This document shows, one piece after another, positions 12,001 through 24,300 of a DNA stretch of 64,000 nt. The position numbers were made by a program, and so were the translations under genes. The DNA comes from Udeniomyces pyricola (lineage: Eukaryota > Basidiomycota > Tremellomycetes > Cystofilobasidiales > Mrakiaceae), in NCBI GenBank assembly GCA_039545295.1, contig BCIK01000003.1:868001-932000 (forward strand), given 5' to 3'. How positions within the stretch are numbered: position 1 is the first letter of the stretch; every line of letters starts with the position of its first letter. The notes beneath the pieces are model-generated. The model made no database searches. It had not been told where the DNA came from and worked only from the letters and a program-made list of their open reading frames with translations.

Positions 12001-14919
12001 AGGATAGCACCAGAGAGTGCATAAAGTAACGCGACGAGTCCTCCCATACTCGAGATGAGTTGAGTCTTGACCTCGACTGCGTCTTCTCCGGTTTCCTGCC
12101 TCGCTGGTGAGAGGGAGGACTTGACGTAACGAAGATAGAGCTTAATTCTTTTCGGGCCGAGCAGCCAGTCACAATCGTAGACAACGGGGTCCGATGAAGG
12201 AGAGATGGCTTTAAAAGCAGAATTCGAGACGCGACGGGCATTTTGGGTGACAAGGGCGTGAATGAGGTGATCCCAGGCGAGCCGACAGAGATTGGCGAGA
12301 GCAGGAGAGTTTTTGAGCGAGAGTGCATACTGATTGGAGCGTATCGGTTACATGTCAGTCGTGAAATTACATGTGGAAGTATGAGGGGCATGTCAATGGT
12401 ACGTCAATGCATGAGAGGACAGAAAGACGAGAAAAGCGTACACTGATGAACTCGAGCAATTCTCCAATATGAAGGGCAACATTCCTTCCTTGCAATGTCA
12501 CGAGGACAGCCCAGGTTGAAATAGCCCAAGGTCCTAAGAAAGGCGAGGACGGAACAAAGCGAGACGAGAGGAATGAAGGGCATTGCTCAGTCAGAAAAAT
12601 AAATGAAACCCATAGTTCAAGAGATGCTTTTCACGTACCTCCATCCCTTTCGACGGCAGCCTTAAGAGCGCCGAGTATGCCCACAATCATCCTGTCCTCC
12701 GAGCCAGTCCTTCTCTTGAGACATTTGATGGCTACAGCTGGTACGTCCTCCTCGACAACCTTTCGGGCCGCTTTGAGTTCCTCTTCACACCGCTTCCTCT
12801 CCTTGGCCTTCTTGGCCCGAGCAACCCTGCCCTCACCCGAACGAACACTCTCCTGTTCGACTGCGAGTGCCTCTTTGAGATCCTGTTCAAGCTCGGCAAC
12901 CCATTCTCGCCCCTGAAGCAAGGCTGCGCCGAGACCGGCTGTCGAGCGACATCTTGGTGCAGGCGATTTGTCGACGAGGCCTTTTAGCAAGATTGGTAGG
13001 AGTTCTTCGCTATGGGCAAGGAAGACCGAGGCATTGCGAGAAAGGACGTTGTAGATGGCACCCAGACCCTCGACCCTCGCTTTTTGGTTGCCGTCAGCGC
13101 TTCCTCCGTTGCCGGCTCCGGCGCCCTTCCTACCGTTGCTCGCGGTTCCGTTCTGACCGCTTGGGAGGATAGTTGACGAGGTAGCCCGCTTGCAAGCCTC
13201 AACGATCTGCTCGGCAAGTGGCTTTAGGATTCGATTGGGGAGACGAAGGTAGGTGAGGGTATAGATCGAGAAGGCGTAGGTACGTTTCGAGGCCGATGTC
13301 GAGGTGAGGCAGGTGGCCGAATGGAGAGGGATCCGGAGGATGATGCGGAGTAGGTCGGTGAGTTCGTCGTCTGATACCAGGGACAGGAGCGATGAAACCA
13401 AGTCAGGAGAAAGATTGAGTCAGTTTTTTTATGATTCAAATACTCTTTTTCAGTTGCAGTGACACCTTTCTCGCCAGCCTCCTCCCGCTTCGCCTGTCCC
13501 ACGACGAACGGCAACCTTCTGGCGAAACTTACCCCAGAAGCATCCCCAGATGGCTGGTACATGGAAGGCAAGGGCAAGCCACTTGAGTGCTGCTTGACCG
13601 ACCATCACCTCTTCTCTTCGTCGGACGACCTCTTCTTCACTCAGCCCTCTCTTTAGGGGCTTTTTCGTTTCCCCATCAATTCCTTCAGCATCGTCTGTTT
13701 CTCCTTCGGCCGTCGAGTCGCTCGGGCTGCTTCTCCTCTCACCGCCTGCAGGTCCACCACCGGCGGCAACGGCCAACTCTCCGTTGCTACTACTGTTCGC
13801 TCCAGTCGAAGACGACAGCAGTGACGACGACGATATCGAAGGGGTACGGAAGAGAAAATTGAGGTCCCTCGTGAATGCCTGGACAAGCTCCTGTTGATAT
13901 TCGCCCAGAGGCGCAAGAAACTCAGCCGAGGGACCCCCTTCTTGAACACAGAGCGGACGAAATCGATTCGTAAGTGAGGTGTAGGCTTCGGTGAGGTCTT
14001 GAAGTGTCGGAAGCAGGTGATGTGGTTTGGGTGGGCGAGAGAAGGAAATGATAGTGATGATGTGGGAGCGAATCGAGGTGAGAGCCACCAGCTCGGGAGA
14101 CGACGAGGGGGTTTCGCCCGAGGAGGTGCCGATCGAGGGGTTTTGTGAACTGGGTCGGTCTTCGTGAGGAGAAGGTGAAGAGCTCGGTTGGCCGTTTGAA
14201 GGTGTGGTAGTGATGCTCTCTGGTTTGGCAGAGGTACCCGGTATGCTTGACGTCTCTCCTGCGGTTGCTGCTACGGCTGCTGCCGCGGCAGCTTCTGTAC
14301 TAGTTGAAGCACCGCTCCAGATCTGCCTCTCACTCCGGCCGTTAATTCTGGTCCCCTCGGCAAGGTCTTTAGCAAGCCGAATGTTAGCCGAGTCGGTTCT
14401 CTTGAGGATGCTTCTCGTGGGTGTACTCGATGGCGGGGGCAGCTTGGGCGAAGCCGAACCCGAGGAAGAACTGGGTGGCTGCTGGCCATTGGCGGACGAA
14501 GCGAACGCTCGAGGATGGGCAGAAAGGGCCGGTCGAAGCGCTGGATTGTAGACGTGGTTCTGGTTGTGGGGCGAGAAGACGACGTTGCGACGCGAGGAGG
14601 CAGCTCGAAGGTTGAGAGCTGAAGAGAGAAGGTTTGGGGTTGAGGTCACGGCAGGAGCGGACGAGGTAGAGTTGGACGCGAATCGCAGAGCGATGCGGCA
14701 GGCCCAAGCAAAGATCAATTCGATCGATCGATCGAGGGAGGACGACATGATATCATGGTAGTGAAGAAACAATTTACAAGTGATGACAAAGGGTAAAGAT
14801 CAGCCGAGCTCGGGACACGAAGCCACTGTCCCGCCTGGGACGCTAACGGTGAACGTACGCTTCGGGTCGATCTTGGTCGGCACAAGTGCGGCTATAGGAG
14901 CCTGGCCGTTATTGGCCAT
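6028..14919 (-). CDS. RIF1: RIF1 homologue (telomere, replication-timing and DSB-repair factor)
   Basis: Rif1 recruits PP1 phosphatase to chromatin, delays origin firing, and acts at telomeres and double-strand breaks. I place the start at 14919: exon 1 is 14919-14859, its donor is GTACGT, and exon 2 starts at 14618 after a CTCTCTTCAG acceptor with matching phase. Residues 31-35 (RNVVF, 14589-14575) fit the PP1 RVxF motif, and residues 90-93 are SILK (14412-14401). A long helical-repeat region follows through about 8900, with Rif1_N-like segments such as VGQAALKWLALAFH and YGWSILDQIF. After it comes a disordered Ser/Pro/acidic region (about 8860-6250) with an alanine run, and a final helix LGNLDLLRVRDLLMGGL. 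The last tiny exon encodes VRERMT and ends in TGA at 6030-6028. There are fifteen or more introns, and many inner edges are approximate. The product exceeds 2000 residues. Confidence 0.82.
8509..8531. repeat. GCC trinucleotide repeat encoding polyalanine in RIF1
   Basis: Roughly six to seven GCC units encode an alanine run in the disordered C-terminal part of the RIF1 protein. It is in frame and expected to be length-variable. Confidence 0.8.
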
Positions 14920-15612
14920 GTCGGAATGGAGCGAAGCGGGGCGGAGAAAGAGTGATATAGGGTAGATGAAGGGAGAAGAGCTGAGGGGGCTGAAGAAGAG
15001 ACGCGAAGAATGAGAAGAAGCAGGAGAAGAAGAGACCAAAGTTGGATGATGGATCGACAGGACGCGCGTGATGATGAATGGACGACCTGTTCCAGCCGGC
15101 GCAGACGCGTTTGGACGACTGCCAGTTTCGCGACTACAGGCGATCGTCCAATCAACACCGTTATGAGTTGATGATCATGACTCGGCCGGTACCGACATCG
15201 ACGCGAGTGTATATTCAAACACACAGTAGGTCATCTGAGGCACGTCCAGTGACTAGTGACGAGTAAAATGAACATGAACGTGTCGACTTGACGTCAAGCA
15301 TGCATCAAGGCAATATTGCAGATATAATCTGATAAAAATGTGGACGACAATCCAATATCCATTATTCATCCGATCCGATCGTGTCGGCGCGGCGCGCGTA
15401 GAATGGGGAGAATCGAGAAATCGAACGACTCTTAGAAAGGCAACAGGGCGGCCGGGGGAGAAGCCAGCTGTTGCTCTTTGCCACACAGCGACCTCAGCCG
15501 AATCCTTTCCCACTCCCGCACCTGCCATCTATTCCCCCCCCCCTTCCCTTTACCTCCCCCACCTAGCCACCCACCCACCCACCCAACCACCTTCGTTTAA
15601 TCCTCACCAATC
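14920..15612. promoter_or_regulatory. Divergent promoter region between RIF1 and ERG25
   Basis: These 693 bases separate the outward-facing starts of RIF1 (minus) and ERG25 (plus), so both promoters must lie here. The ERG25 side is strongly pyrimidine-rich with a C run near 15535-15543 and an ACCC-type tract near 15570-15590, a common fungal core-promoter or leader feature. I could not pick out a convincing sterol-response element by eye. Confidence 0.5.
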
Positions 15613-17631
15613 ATGGTCGAAGCCATGTCGTCCTTCTTTGGACTCCACAACACTACCATGCCGCGTGACCTGACCGGACAGACCGGCCTCTACTCGTCGC
15701 TCGATATGAACGACCTCAACATCTTTGAGCAGTGGTGGGGTGCGTGCCCTCTCCTTCTGGCCTCCCTCCCGTTTCTCGTTCAGCCCAGGCTCATCATCTT
15801 CTTTTAATTCCCTTCGCACACATTACTCCACTACACTCTTCAGCTCAATGGTACATGTGGATCGGTAACCCTGTTCTCGCTACCGGCATCATGTCCTTCC
15901 TCCTGCACGAGGTCCGTTAGCCTTTCCCTCCCTTGCTCGTGTTTGTCTCTTTGCTTCGCCACCAGACCAAACAAACTATCCCAGCCGCCACCTCTCGCAT
16001 TCGACGGCATATTTCCTGCTGTACAAGACTTGTCAGAGTGTGGTCTCGCGGTAGACTCTTCCCGACGCGTCCACGTGTCAAGATGACAAAGTACAATCAC
16101 TGACTGAACCATTCTACCTCCATCGCTTTATCTTTCTGCCTTCTTTCTTTCTCTCCGACCTCAGATCGTCTACTTTGGCCGATGCCTTCCGCTTGTCATT
16201 ATCGATCGAATCCCTTACTTCCGCAAGTGGAAGCTTCAGCCCGTTCGTTCCGTTTCTTGACGTTGCTCCCGCGCATGGATTCGCATCTCAGCACTGGCAA
16301 TCGCATAGACCTCGTCTTTTCCTAACTATTGTATTTTCTGCCAATCCACTCGATTGCCCGTTCCTAGAACAAAATCCCCACGGCTAAGCAGCAGTGGGAT
16401 TGCACCAAGCTCGTTCTCTTCTCTCACTTCACTGTCGAGCTTCCTCAGGTAAGAATCACCTGTCTTTACTCATCGCATCTTAGCCAAGCATTTCTCAGCT
16501 GACACTGTGATGTTTCGTCTTCTGATCATAGATCTGGGGATTCCACCCAATGGCCGAATACTTTGGAATGTCGACCCACTCTGTTCCTTTCCCGGCTTTG
16601 ACGACTATCGCTTGGCAGGTTGCCTGCTTCTTCGTCTTCGAGGACGCTTTCCACGTGAGTTCTTGACGTCTTTGGACTTGTCCGAAACTGCAGCGATACT
16701 CAAGAATGCCATGTGCTCGCACCCCGTAAACTGACGTGTCGCTCGGTTCTCTCGCATCATCTTACTGCCATCAGTACTTTGCCCACCGATGGCTTCACAC
16801 CCCGATGATGTACAAGCGCATCCACAAGCTTCACCACGAGTTCTCTGCTCCCTTTGGTCTCGCTGCCGAGTACGCTCACCCGGCTGAGGTTCTCATCCTT
16901 GGTACCGGCACGATCGGAGGGCCCCTCCTCATGGCGATGGCTTCGCAGACCATCTTCCCTCAGACGAGCCTCCACATCATCACCGTCTACATCTGGATTG
17001 TCATGCGGCTCTTCCAGGCCGTTGAGGCTCACTCTGGATACGGTTCGTTTCAGCTGTTCCCCCTTGGTGTTGAGTATCATCCACGTGTTTGAATCACTTG
17101 ACTGATGTGTTTTTTTGGGTTTTCAGACTTCCCTTGGGGTACCCGACACTTCATTCCTTTCTGGTCTGGTGCCGAACACCACGATTTCCACCACATGTCT
17201 TTCCTCGTACGTTGGCCGTGCCTGTTTCATCTCTTGGGGCTGCTCTCAGTCTCATCGACCCTGATTCAGAGACACCAGCTGACGCGTCTCGACCATCCAT
17301 CTTTGCACCATCACAGAACAACTACTCGACCTCTTTCCGATGGCTCGACCACTGGTTCGGCACTGACGACAAGTTCACCGCTTACCGAGCCCGTGTTGCG
17401 GCGGCCAAGGCGGCTGACCGTGCCAAGGTCGAGGCCGAGGAGGACCAGAGAATTGAGGCCGAGGGCCTTGCGGCTGAGAAGAACCTCCTCGCTCGCGGAG
17501 GTGACTCGAAACCTAAGAACCTTCGAATGGGCAAGGAGGTCGCTGCTGACGGTAGCGAATCCGCCCCGCACAACATGCTTCGCACGATGGGCGTCGAGGC
17601 CAGCGCCGAGGCAGCCAGGAAGAGGAAGTAG
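15613..17631 (+). CDS. ERG25: Sterol C-4 methyl oxidase (methylsterol monooxygenase)
   Basis: Erg25 is a di-iron ER membrane oxidase that starts removal of the two C-4 methyls of 4,4-dimethylzymosterol in ergosterol synthesis. Exons are 15613-15739, 15844-15911, 16165-16242, 16368-16448, 16532-16654, 16775-17042, 17127-17206 and 17317-17631. All phases close and give 379 residues. The fatty-acid-hydroxylase histidine boxes are present in order: HRWLH, HKLHH and HHDFHH. Hydrophobic segments flank the first two exons and the [16 protein letters not shown] stretch. The protein ends in a long Ala/Lys/Glu-rich tail (about 80 residues) finishing RKRK, which resembles a dibasic ER-retrieval signal. 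A second in-frame ATG at 15625 is an alternative start. The family normally stops nearer the catalytic domain, so the tail is a lineage extension. Confidence 0.95.
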
Positions 17632-18373
17632 AGCGACAGCTTCTTTTTTTTTCTTCCTTTTCACTCAATGGCCTTCGCCTTTCCAAATCTCATTCATAGT
17701 CTCCATCCATTATGCCATACTCTTCCATGCCCTTTGCCCCTTTATTCTCAAGTGCATATCCCTGCTCTCACGCTCCCTCCTACATCCTACGCATGACTTT
17801 AGTGTTCCCAATCCCTGTGCATAGATGTAATCTTTTCTTCTGGTTATTGCCGTCTTTTCGAATTTTCATCTCTCTATTAATACCATCCCCCCATCCCCCT
17901 TTTTCGTGCTTTTCTTCTTGTTGCTGTTCCGACTGCTTCTCCTCTTTATATTTCGAGTCTTTCTCTGGCCCCCTCATCATCCTTCCATTTCCGATGCATC
18001 ACCTCAAGCTGTCATGCTGATGTTGAGATGCCTATGACAAGTAGACATTCTCGGAGCAAAAACATGCATGGACGCTGAACAGAGAAATCGAGAGTCACCT
18101 CGAATAACGCGTCGTTCATGATCAGCGCGCACAACGTCTCAAAACCACAAGAACGCGTCGACTGATTGACCGTAAGATCGTAGCGGCGAACGCGTCGTCC
18201 CCTACCTCTTGCATCGCAAGTCCATCAACTATCGTTGATCCGATCATCCACTCTTGTCATCTAGATCCTCATCTGCAACTTCGTTTCTCTCACAACAAGT
18301 GGATTCTTTCGGTCTCCTTCCGTTCTTCCTTTCCTGTCCTTCTCAAGCTGATCTTCACGCGCAAGACCGCGCC
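17632..18373. other. Intergenic: ERG25 3' UTR and RAD50 promoter/leader
   Basis: This tandem intergenic stretch of about 740 bases is T/C-rich for its first 380 bases (ERG25 3' side). It then becomes mixed sequence leading to the RAD50 leader. I see no additional gene or RNA. Confidence 0.55.
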
Positions 18374-21300
18374 ATGTAAGGCCTCGACCGGATCCCCTTG
18401 GAGTCCCCTTTTCCACACTCTCGCTCTCGACCCTTGTATAACCCCTGATAGCCTTTCCTTCACGTGCCTATCCTTACAAACCACTGCCAGGTCCTCACTT
18501 GACAAACTCGCCATTCGTGGAATCCGATCCTTCGAGTAAATACGCGGACGGAGCAAGCTTGGGCTGCCCAGGGTCTACTCCTTCCATTCCGCTGATCCCA
18601 GCTTCCAAGTCACAAATCTAACTTAGTCTATCGATTGCTTCCAATCCTGCAGCAACAACAAGCTTGCCGTCGTAGAGTTTCAGACCCCTGTCACTGTCAT
18701 CGTTGGAAGCAACGGAACGGGAAAAACGGTACGTACTCTCTGGTGCACCTACCTTCTCAACATGCATGCGTTTGACTGCGGAATCTTCTCGATATCTGCG
18801 GTCTATCAAGACTTGTCTAACATCTGTCGGCGAGATGCTGTGTACTTGCTCACGATACAGTACAAGTATGAGGGTACAGCTATGCTGACAGACGGTGATG
18901 CTTCACACCCTGTACTGTCTCCATTTCTATATCACCCTCGCGTCGATATGCCTCCCTCTCTTTCGCCAGACCATCATCGAATGCCTCAAGTACGCTACTA
19001 CCGGCGAGCTTCCTCCCAACACCAAGGGAGGCGCCTTTGTTCATGATCCCAAGGTGCGTAAACGTCTTGCAAAAGCCTTACAGATCGAGAAACGACAGCG
19101 AGGTCTCTCTTATAATTCCGGCTTTCACTCGGTTTGAGCTGATTTGTCCTCTCCTCCCCTTGTCCTTTCCACTCGAACTACCTTACATCTCAGATGGCTG
19201 GAGAGAAAGAAGTCAAGGCTCAAGTCAAGCTCCGCTTTCGCAATTCGAACCACGAACGAATGGTCGTGACGCGGAACATCTCGGTATCAGTCAAGAAGAC
19301 GGGTGGGCTGACGATGAAAACACTCGAGGGGTTGCTCTCAAAAGATGAGGCGAATGATGCTAACACGAAGGTAAGTGATTGGCGTTTGGCAAGATGGGAA
19401 AGATCATGTCGCTCGAACATATGCAGATCAACACCGTCTTCTTGAATCGCCTGCCGCCTCATGTCGTCCAACTTCCTTTTCAGCGCGTTACATTAACGCG
19501 TCATTCGTCTCTCCCTAACTCAGAGAAACACCATCTCGACCAAATGCAGTGAAATCGACTCGGAAGTCCCCCGACTTCTCGGCGTGTCACAGGCAATCCT
19601 CGAGAATGTCATCTTCTGCCACCAAGAAGAGTCCAACTGGCCCCTCAGCGAGCCCGCCCCGCTCAAGAAGAAGTTTGATGAGATTTTCGAGGCGACAAAG
19701 TTAGTTACTCGATATGGGACGTCTTGTTGGTTTTGCTGAATGAACCAGGCTGATTTGCTCTTGATGGACAAATAAGGAATGAAGTTGAATAGCTTATACT
19801 GACTGGTATGTTTACCTTTTTTTTTTCGTGACGCCGTGTTGTAACAGATTCACCGACGCCCTCGATTCGATCAAAAAGATCAGGAAAGACCGTACGGCCG
19901 ATCTCAAAGTCGAGAAGGAGAAACTCAATCACCTCAAATCCGAAAAGGATCGATCTGAATCAGTCCGTTGCTCTCTCCGATGCGCACCTGCAGCTGTCTC
20001 TCATAAGGCCTATATCCTCATGGACCTATGAACGTGATCTCATAAGCGTATTTGCTCTCTTTGGATCTGGACTCATCCTGCTTCAGATCAAGATCAAGCT
20101 TGCCAAGCTCGACCAATCTATCTCGGCCAAGCAAGCCGCTGCCGATTCCGTCGGCCAACGGGCTCAAGAGCTCGCCCAAGCCAACGTGCAGTTTCGAGAG
20201 CGTGCCGGCCAATTCAGCGAGGTCTTCACCAAGCAGGAGCAGCTAAAGCATCAAATCTCGGTGTGGGAAGAGCAGATTGCCGGGTATGAAGACTCGATAA
20301 CGTTGCTCAAGGGTAAATCATCCATCTGTTTTCGAGAAGGAGTAATTGCGATCTATTTCGCTGTTGATTGCCTGAATCTGTATGAGACCACCTCTAACAA
20401 GCCCCCATTTGTCTCTTCCCTCCCCCCTCTTTTTTTCTCGCTTGCTGACCCATTCAGAGTCCGAGGAAGAACTTCGGGCCCAGATCAGGACGTTCGACCG
20501 CGAGCTTGAGAGGAAGAAAGCCGAAAAGGTTGAGAAACTGAACCGAAAAGCCGATCAGGAAGACGTCTTGCGTGTACAAGAGAGGGAGCGATCAGCATTA
20601 GTGCAGAGGAGAGGTCAGCTTATCGGTGAGAAGACGGTGAGTGTGATTTTTATGAGTGGAGATGGTTTTTGAACGAGGAATGGTTCCGTGGCATACATTG
20701 ACGCATGTTGGTGTACATTGCACACCAATCCGGAATCCTCTCCTCGGCAGTCCCATGAGAACGCTGTCAAGAACCGAGAAGAGACGGCCAAAGACGTCTG
20801 TCGCAACTACGACATCAAAGGCTACGACTATTCACCTCTCGAAAAGGTCAAGGTCGATGAAATCGTTGACAAGCTGAGAGACCTTCACCGAAGTCAGGAC
20901 GCCTTGGTCAAGAAGATGAAGGTACGTCTCTCGTCATGGCCAACTGGTTGCTCGAAGCGATGGATAGGTTATTGATTGCTGCTTCATCATCCCTTGCTTG
21001 CTTGCAATTCTTCGTATGCTTTCCTTTTCATAGGATGACGCAAAATCTCGAGAAGAGGAGGTCCAGGCAGAGCTCACTAAACTCAGGACGGCTAAGGCGA
21101 CCGAGCTTGGAAGCAGAACTAGCCTTCAGAGGCAAATTGTACGTTCATCATCAGCCTCTTGCGATGAATTCATTTAGGATTGGACCTAGCGTAGACACGA
21201 GTGTTGACTCCTCTTCGGGTTGATTCGTGCTGGTGCTGCGTCTGATGACGGGTTTTCTGCGTATCTCTTAATCTCATCTCATGTCGTGATACCACAAGGA

Positions 21301-24300
21301 TGAAGTCTCGCGGACCATCCGGGCCGACGTGGCTGAAACTCAAAATCAACTCGCGAGCGCCCTGGAATCGGACCTCATCATTGGCAAGCAGAATCTTGAG
21401 AAAGACCAAAAAAACCTGTCCGAGCTCGAGGCCGCCATCACTGAAGCCACGTACGACGAGCGCAAGAAGCAACTGCGACTCGAAGTCGCACAAAAGGAAG
21501 CAGAGCGAGAGGGTTTCAATGCCGAGTTTGCCAATTTGAACCAGTACTCGGAAATCCGGGCGACTCGTAACATCAAGTCCGAGACGAGGGACAAGAAGCA
21601 AGCCCTCTTGACCGCCAAGTGAGTTATCGGTTTAGACATCCTTTTTAAGCGACGAATCATCAGCTGACTGAGAACGACTTGCTACTGCTTCGCCTCAAAG
21701 TATCGACGGACAAAGGAGCGCTTATCGAAAACTGGTCGGAAAGGATATCAATCTCCACACCATAGAGCGTGACGTTGCAGCCGTCGCCAAGTTAGTGAAA
21801 CTTTTTGATGGTCGCGTTGATACTACTACGACGCAACGCGCTGAACCGCATTTGTTTCGTGAAAATCTGTTTTCTGTACCTTGTGGTTTTCATCGCCCCT
21901 TATCTTCCACCCTTCTGTTTTCATACAGCGAGAAGGACGTCGAGATCGGCCGAGCCGAGCGGGACAAGGTTGCTGCGGACCGCAAGCTCTCCCAAATTGA
22001 ATCCGCCATCACGCAAGAACACTCCAGCATAAAGGAGAAGGAACGAGAGCTTCACCGCAAGTCCCTTGTTGCTGCTGCGTTTCTTTTCGGTGGTAAAGGG
22101 CAATTCTTGCAATTTCGCTGACAGTCGTTGGCTTTTCGTACTGACCCGTTCAGAGTTAGAGCAGGCTATCAAGGCGGCCTGTGAGACTGCAGGGGCCAAG
22201 ACAGTTGAAGATGGGATTGCTACTGCCGACGAGGAGATCAATTTGATCCAAGAGTACGTTGATTCCTGTGGTCCCAGGCTTCAGACTTGTACCTTTCACT
22301 GATGATTGGGCACTCTAATCTCTTCCCCCCTGGTCTTTCTCTTTCACGATCTGTTATCAGGGAACTGCAGGATGCCGTTAAGTTGCCGGCTTTATTCGAA
22401 AAGATTCTCGAGTATGCCCACAAGCACAGAAAATGCCTCGGTTGCGATCGAGGCATTGCAGACGGCGACGAGGCTACCAGAGTCACTGCTTATGCAACCT
22501 CGAAACGAGATCGGTTCCGCCAGCGATTTGACCAAACGGACACGCTGAAGCGAGAACTCGCGGATTGGGAGCAGACCAAGGCCAAGTTCTTACAACTTCA
22601 GCCAAGTGCGGAAAAGGTAGCTCGGTTGAGGCAGGATGAGATCCCAGGCCTTAGGGATCGAGCCGAGACTAAGCAGGCTACTTTAGAGGTAGCAAAGACC
22701 GAGGCCGAAAAGGTCAGTTGATTCTCTTGGGTTTGCAAAACGATGCAAGATGGGCAAAGATAGCTCTGATTCACTTATTTCTCTCTTTTCCTTTGTTTTC
22801 GTTGCTCAGTCGGCCTCGATAGTCAGCGATCTCAAGTCGGAGCAACGCGACCTCATTAATCTCAAACAACTCGCGTCATCAATCGCCAAGTGGGATGCGG
22901 AGTGCAAGGAACTCACCCAAGAGATCAGTGACATTGACATGAACCTCTCGCTTACGGGCTCGACACGAACGGCAAAGATTGTCGAGGCTGACCTAGCTCG
23001 AATCGCGGGGGAGATGTGAGTGCCTTTCTGTCGGCTGTTCTTGACAGAGCGCTTCCCACAAATTCGACGGTCAGGCACTTGGACAGCTGACAATGAGACG
23101 TCCTGCCATAAACTTTCTTGCTTTCTATCTCTTGTTTCTCTTGCTTTCGTTTTCGCTCTTTCTCTATGCAGCAAAACTATCAACCAAAGCCTTTCAAACC
23201 TCGGGCAGGAACAAGAAAGCAAAAACCGACAGGTCGCCGCGTACCGTAACAGCATCCACAGCAAGACCATGGATGATTCGCGGAAGAGGGCACAGCTTCA
23301 AAAGTTCAAGGTTGTTGAGGAGCGACTTGCCGAGTCGAGAAGAAACATCGAGGAACTTAAGGCGCAGCTCAAGGTATGACCGGTACTTGTGTTTGTTTGA
23401 GCTACCTCTTCTTTAGGGAGGAAGTGGGTCACTCGGGTATATGCACAAGCTGATGACACATCCTGATCGGACCCTCCCTGTCCGACGTATTGGAATTTCC
23501 TCCTGCGACAGATCCTGGACGACAAGATTGCCGCTGCCGATCAGCCCATCCGAAAGCTCCAGGATGAATTGAAGTCGAGCCAAGAACAGCATACGAACGA
23601 GCTTTTCATTGCGGAACAAGGTATCCTCGCTCACAACGAGTCGATTCAAGCCCTTGAGCGAGCGAATCAAGCTGTTGATGCGTTAGTGCTAGACCTTCTA
23701 GGCCACGATGTCAACCTCAGCTGTGCTACTTCGATCGGTTCCTTGGCTGATGACAATTTGTGATGTGTTCCTTTTCAGATGGACGACGTCCCGTGGACCA
23801 GCTCGTCTGCGTCAGCTCGAAGACGACCTGTCCCGAAAAGAGGCTGAACTCAAAGACACACGCGATGCTATCAGCTCGTACGAGGGGCTTATCCGTCTGG
23901 CCGAGAACGATGTCCACCAATCCGACAAGAACAAGAAGAACATCCAAGACAATATCCGTCAGCGGGCGTTCAAGAGTCAGGTCGAGAATGCTCAACGGGA
24001 GATGAGCGAGTTGAACGTGGAAGAAGCAACGATCGCGAGAGAGCAGTATGAGCACCGGTATGGCAAGAGTCGGCAGAAGGAGACTGATCTCAATGCTCAG
24101 GTTCGTGCTTCGTTATCTTTTGCGAGCGTGCTATCGATCGTCTGAGTCGTTACCGTTTGTAATCATCTTGTCTTTTGAACCATCATTGTCTATTCCTGTA
24201 GCACGCCACACTCATCGGAGAGATGTCGTCTCTTCGAGCTCAAGCGCTTGAGCTAAGAGATACGTTGAGCTCTGAGTACAAGAACATCAAGAGCGACTTC

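Noticed and set aside
14619..14748. Alternative RIF1 N-terminus starting at ATG 14748
   Set aside because: It is open and in frame, but the stretch looks like an intron (strong donor upstream, CTCTCTTCAG acceptor) and lacks conserved features. Kept only as an alternative.
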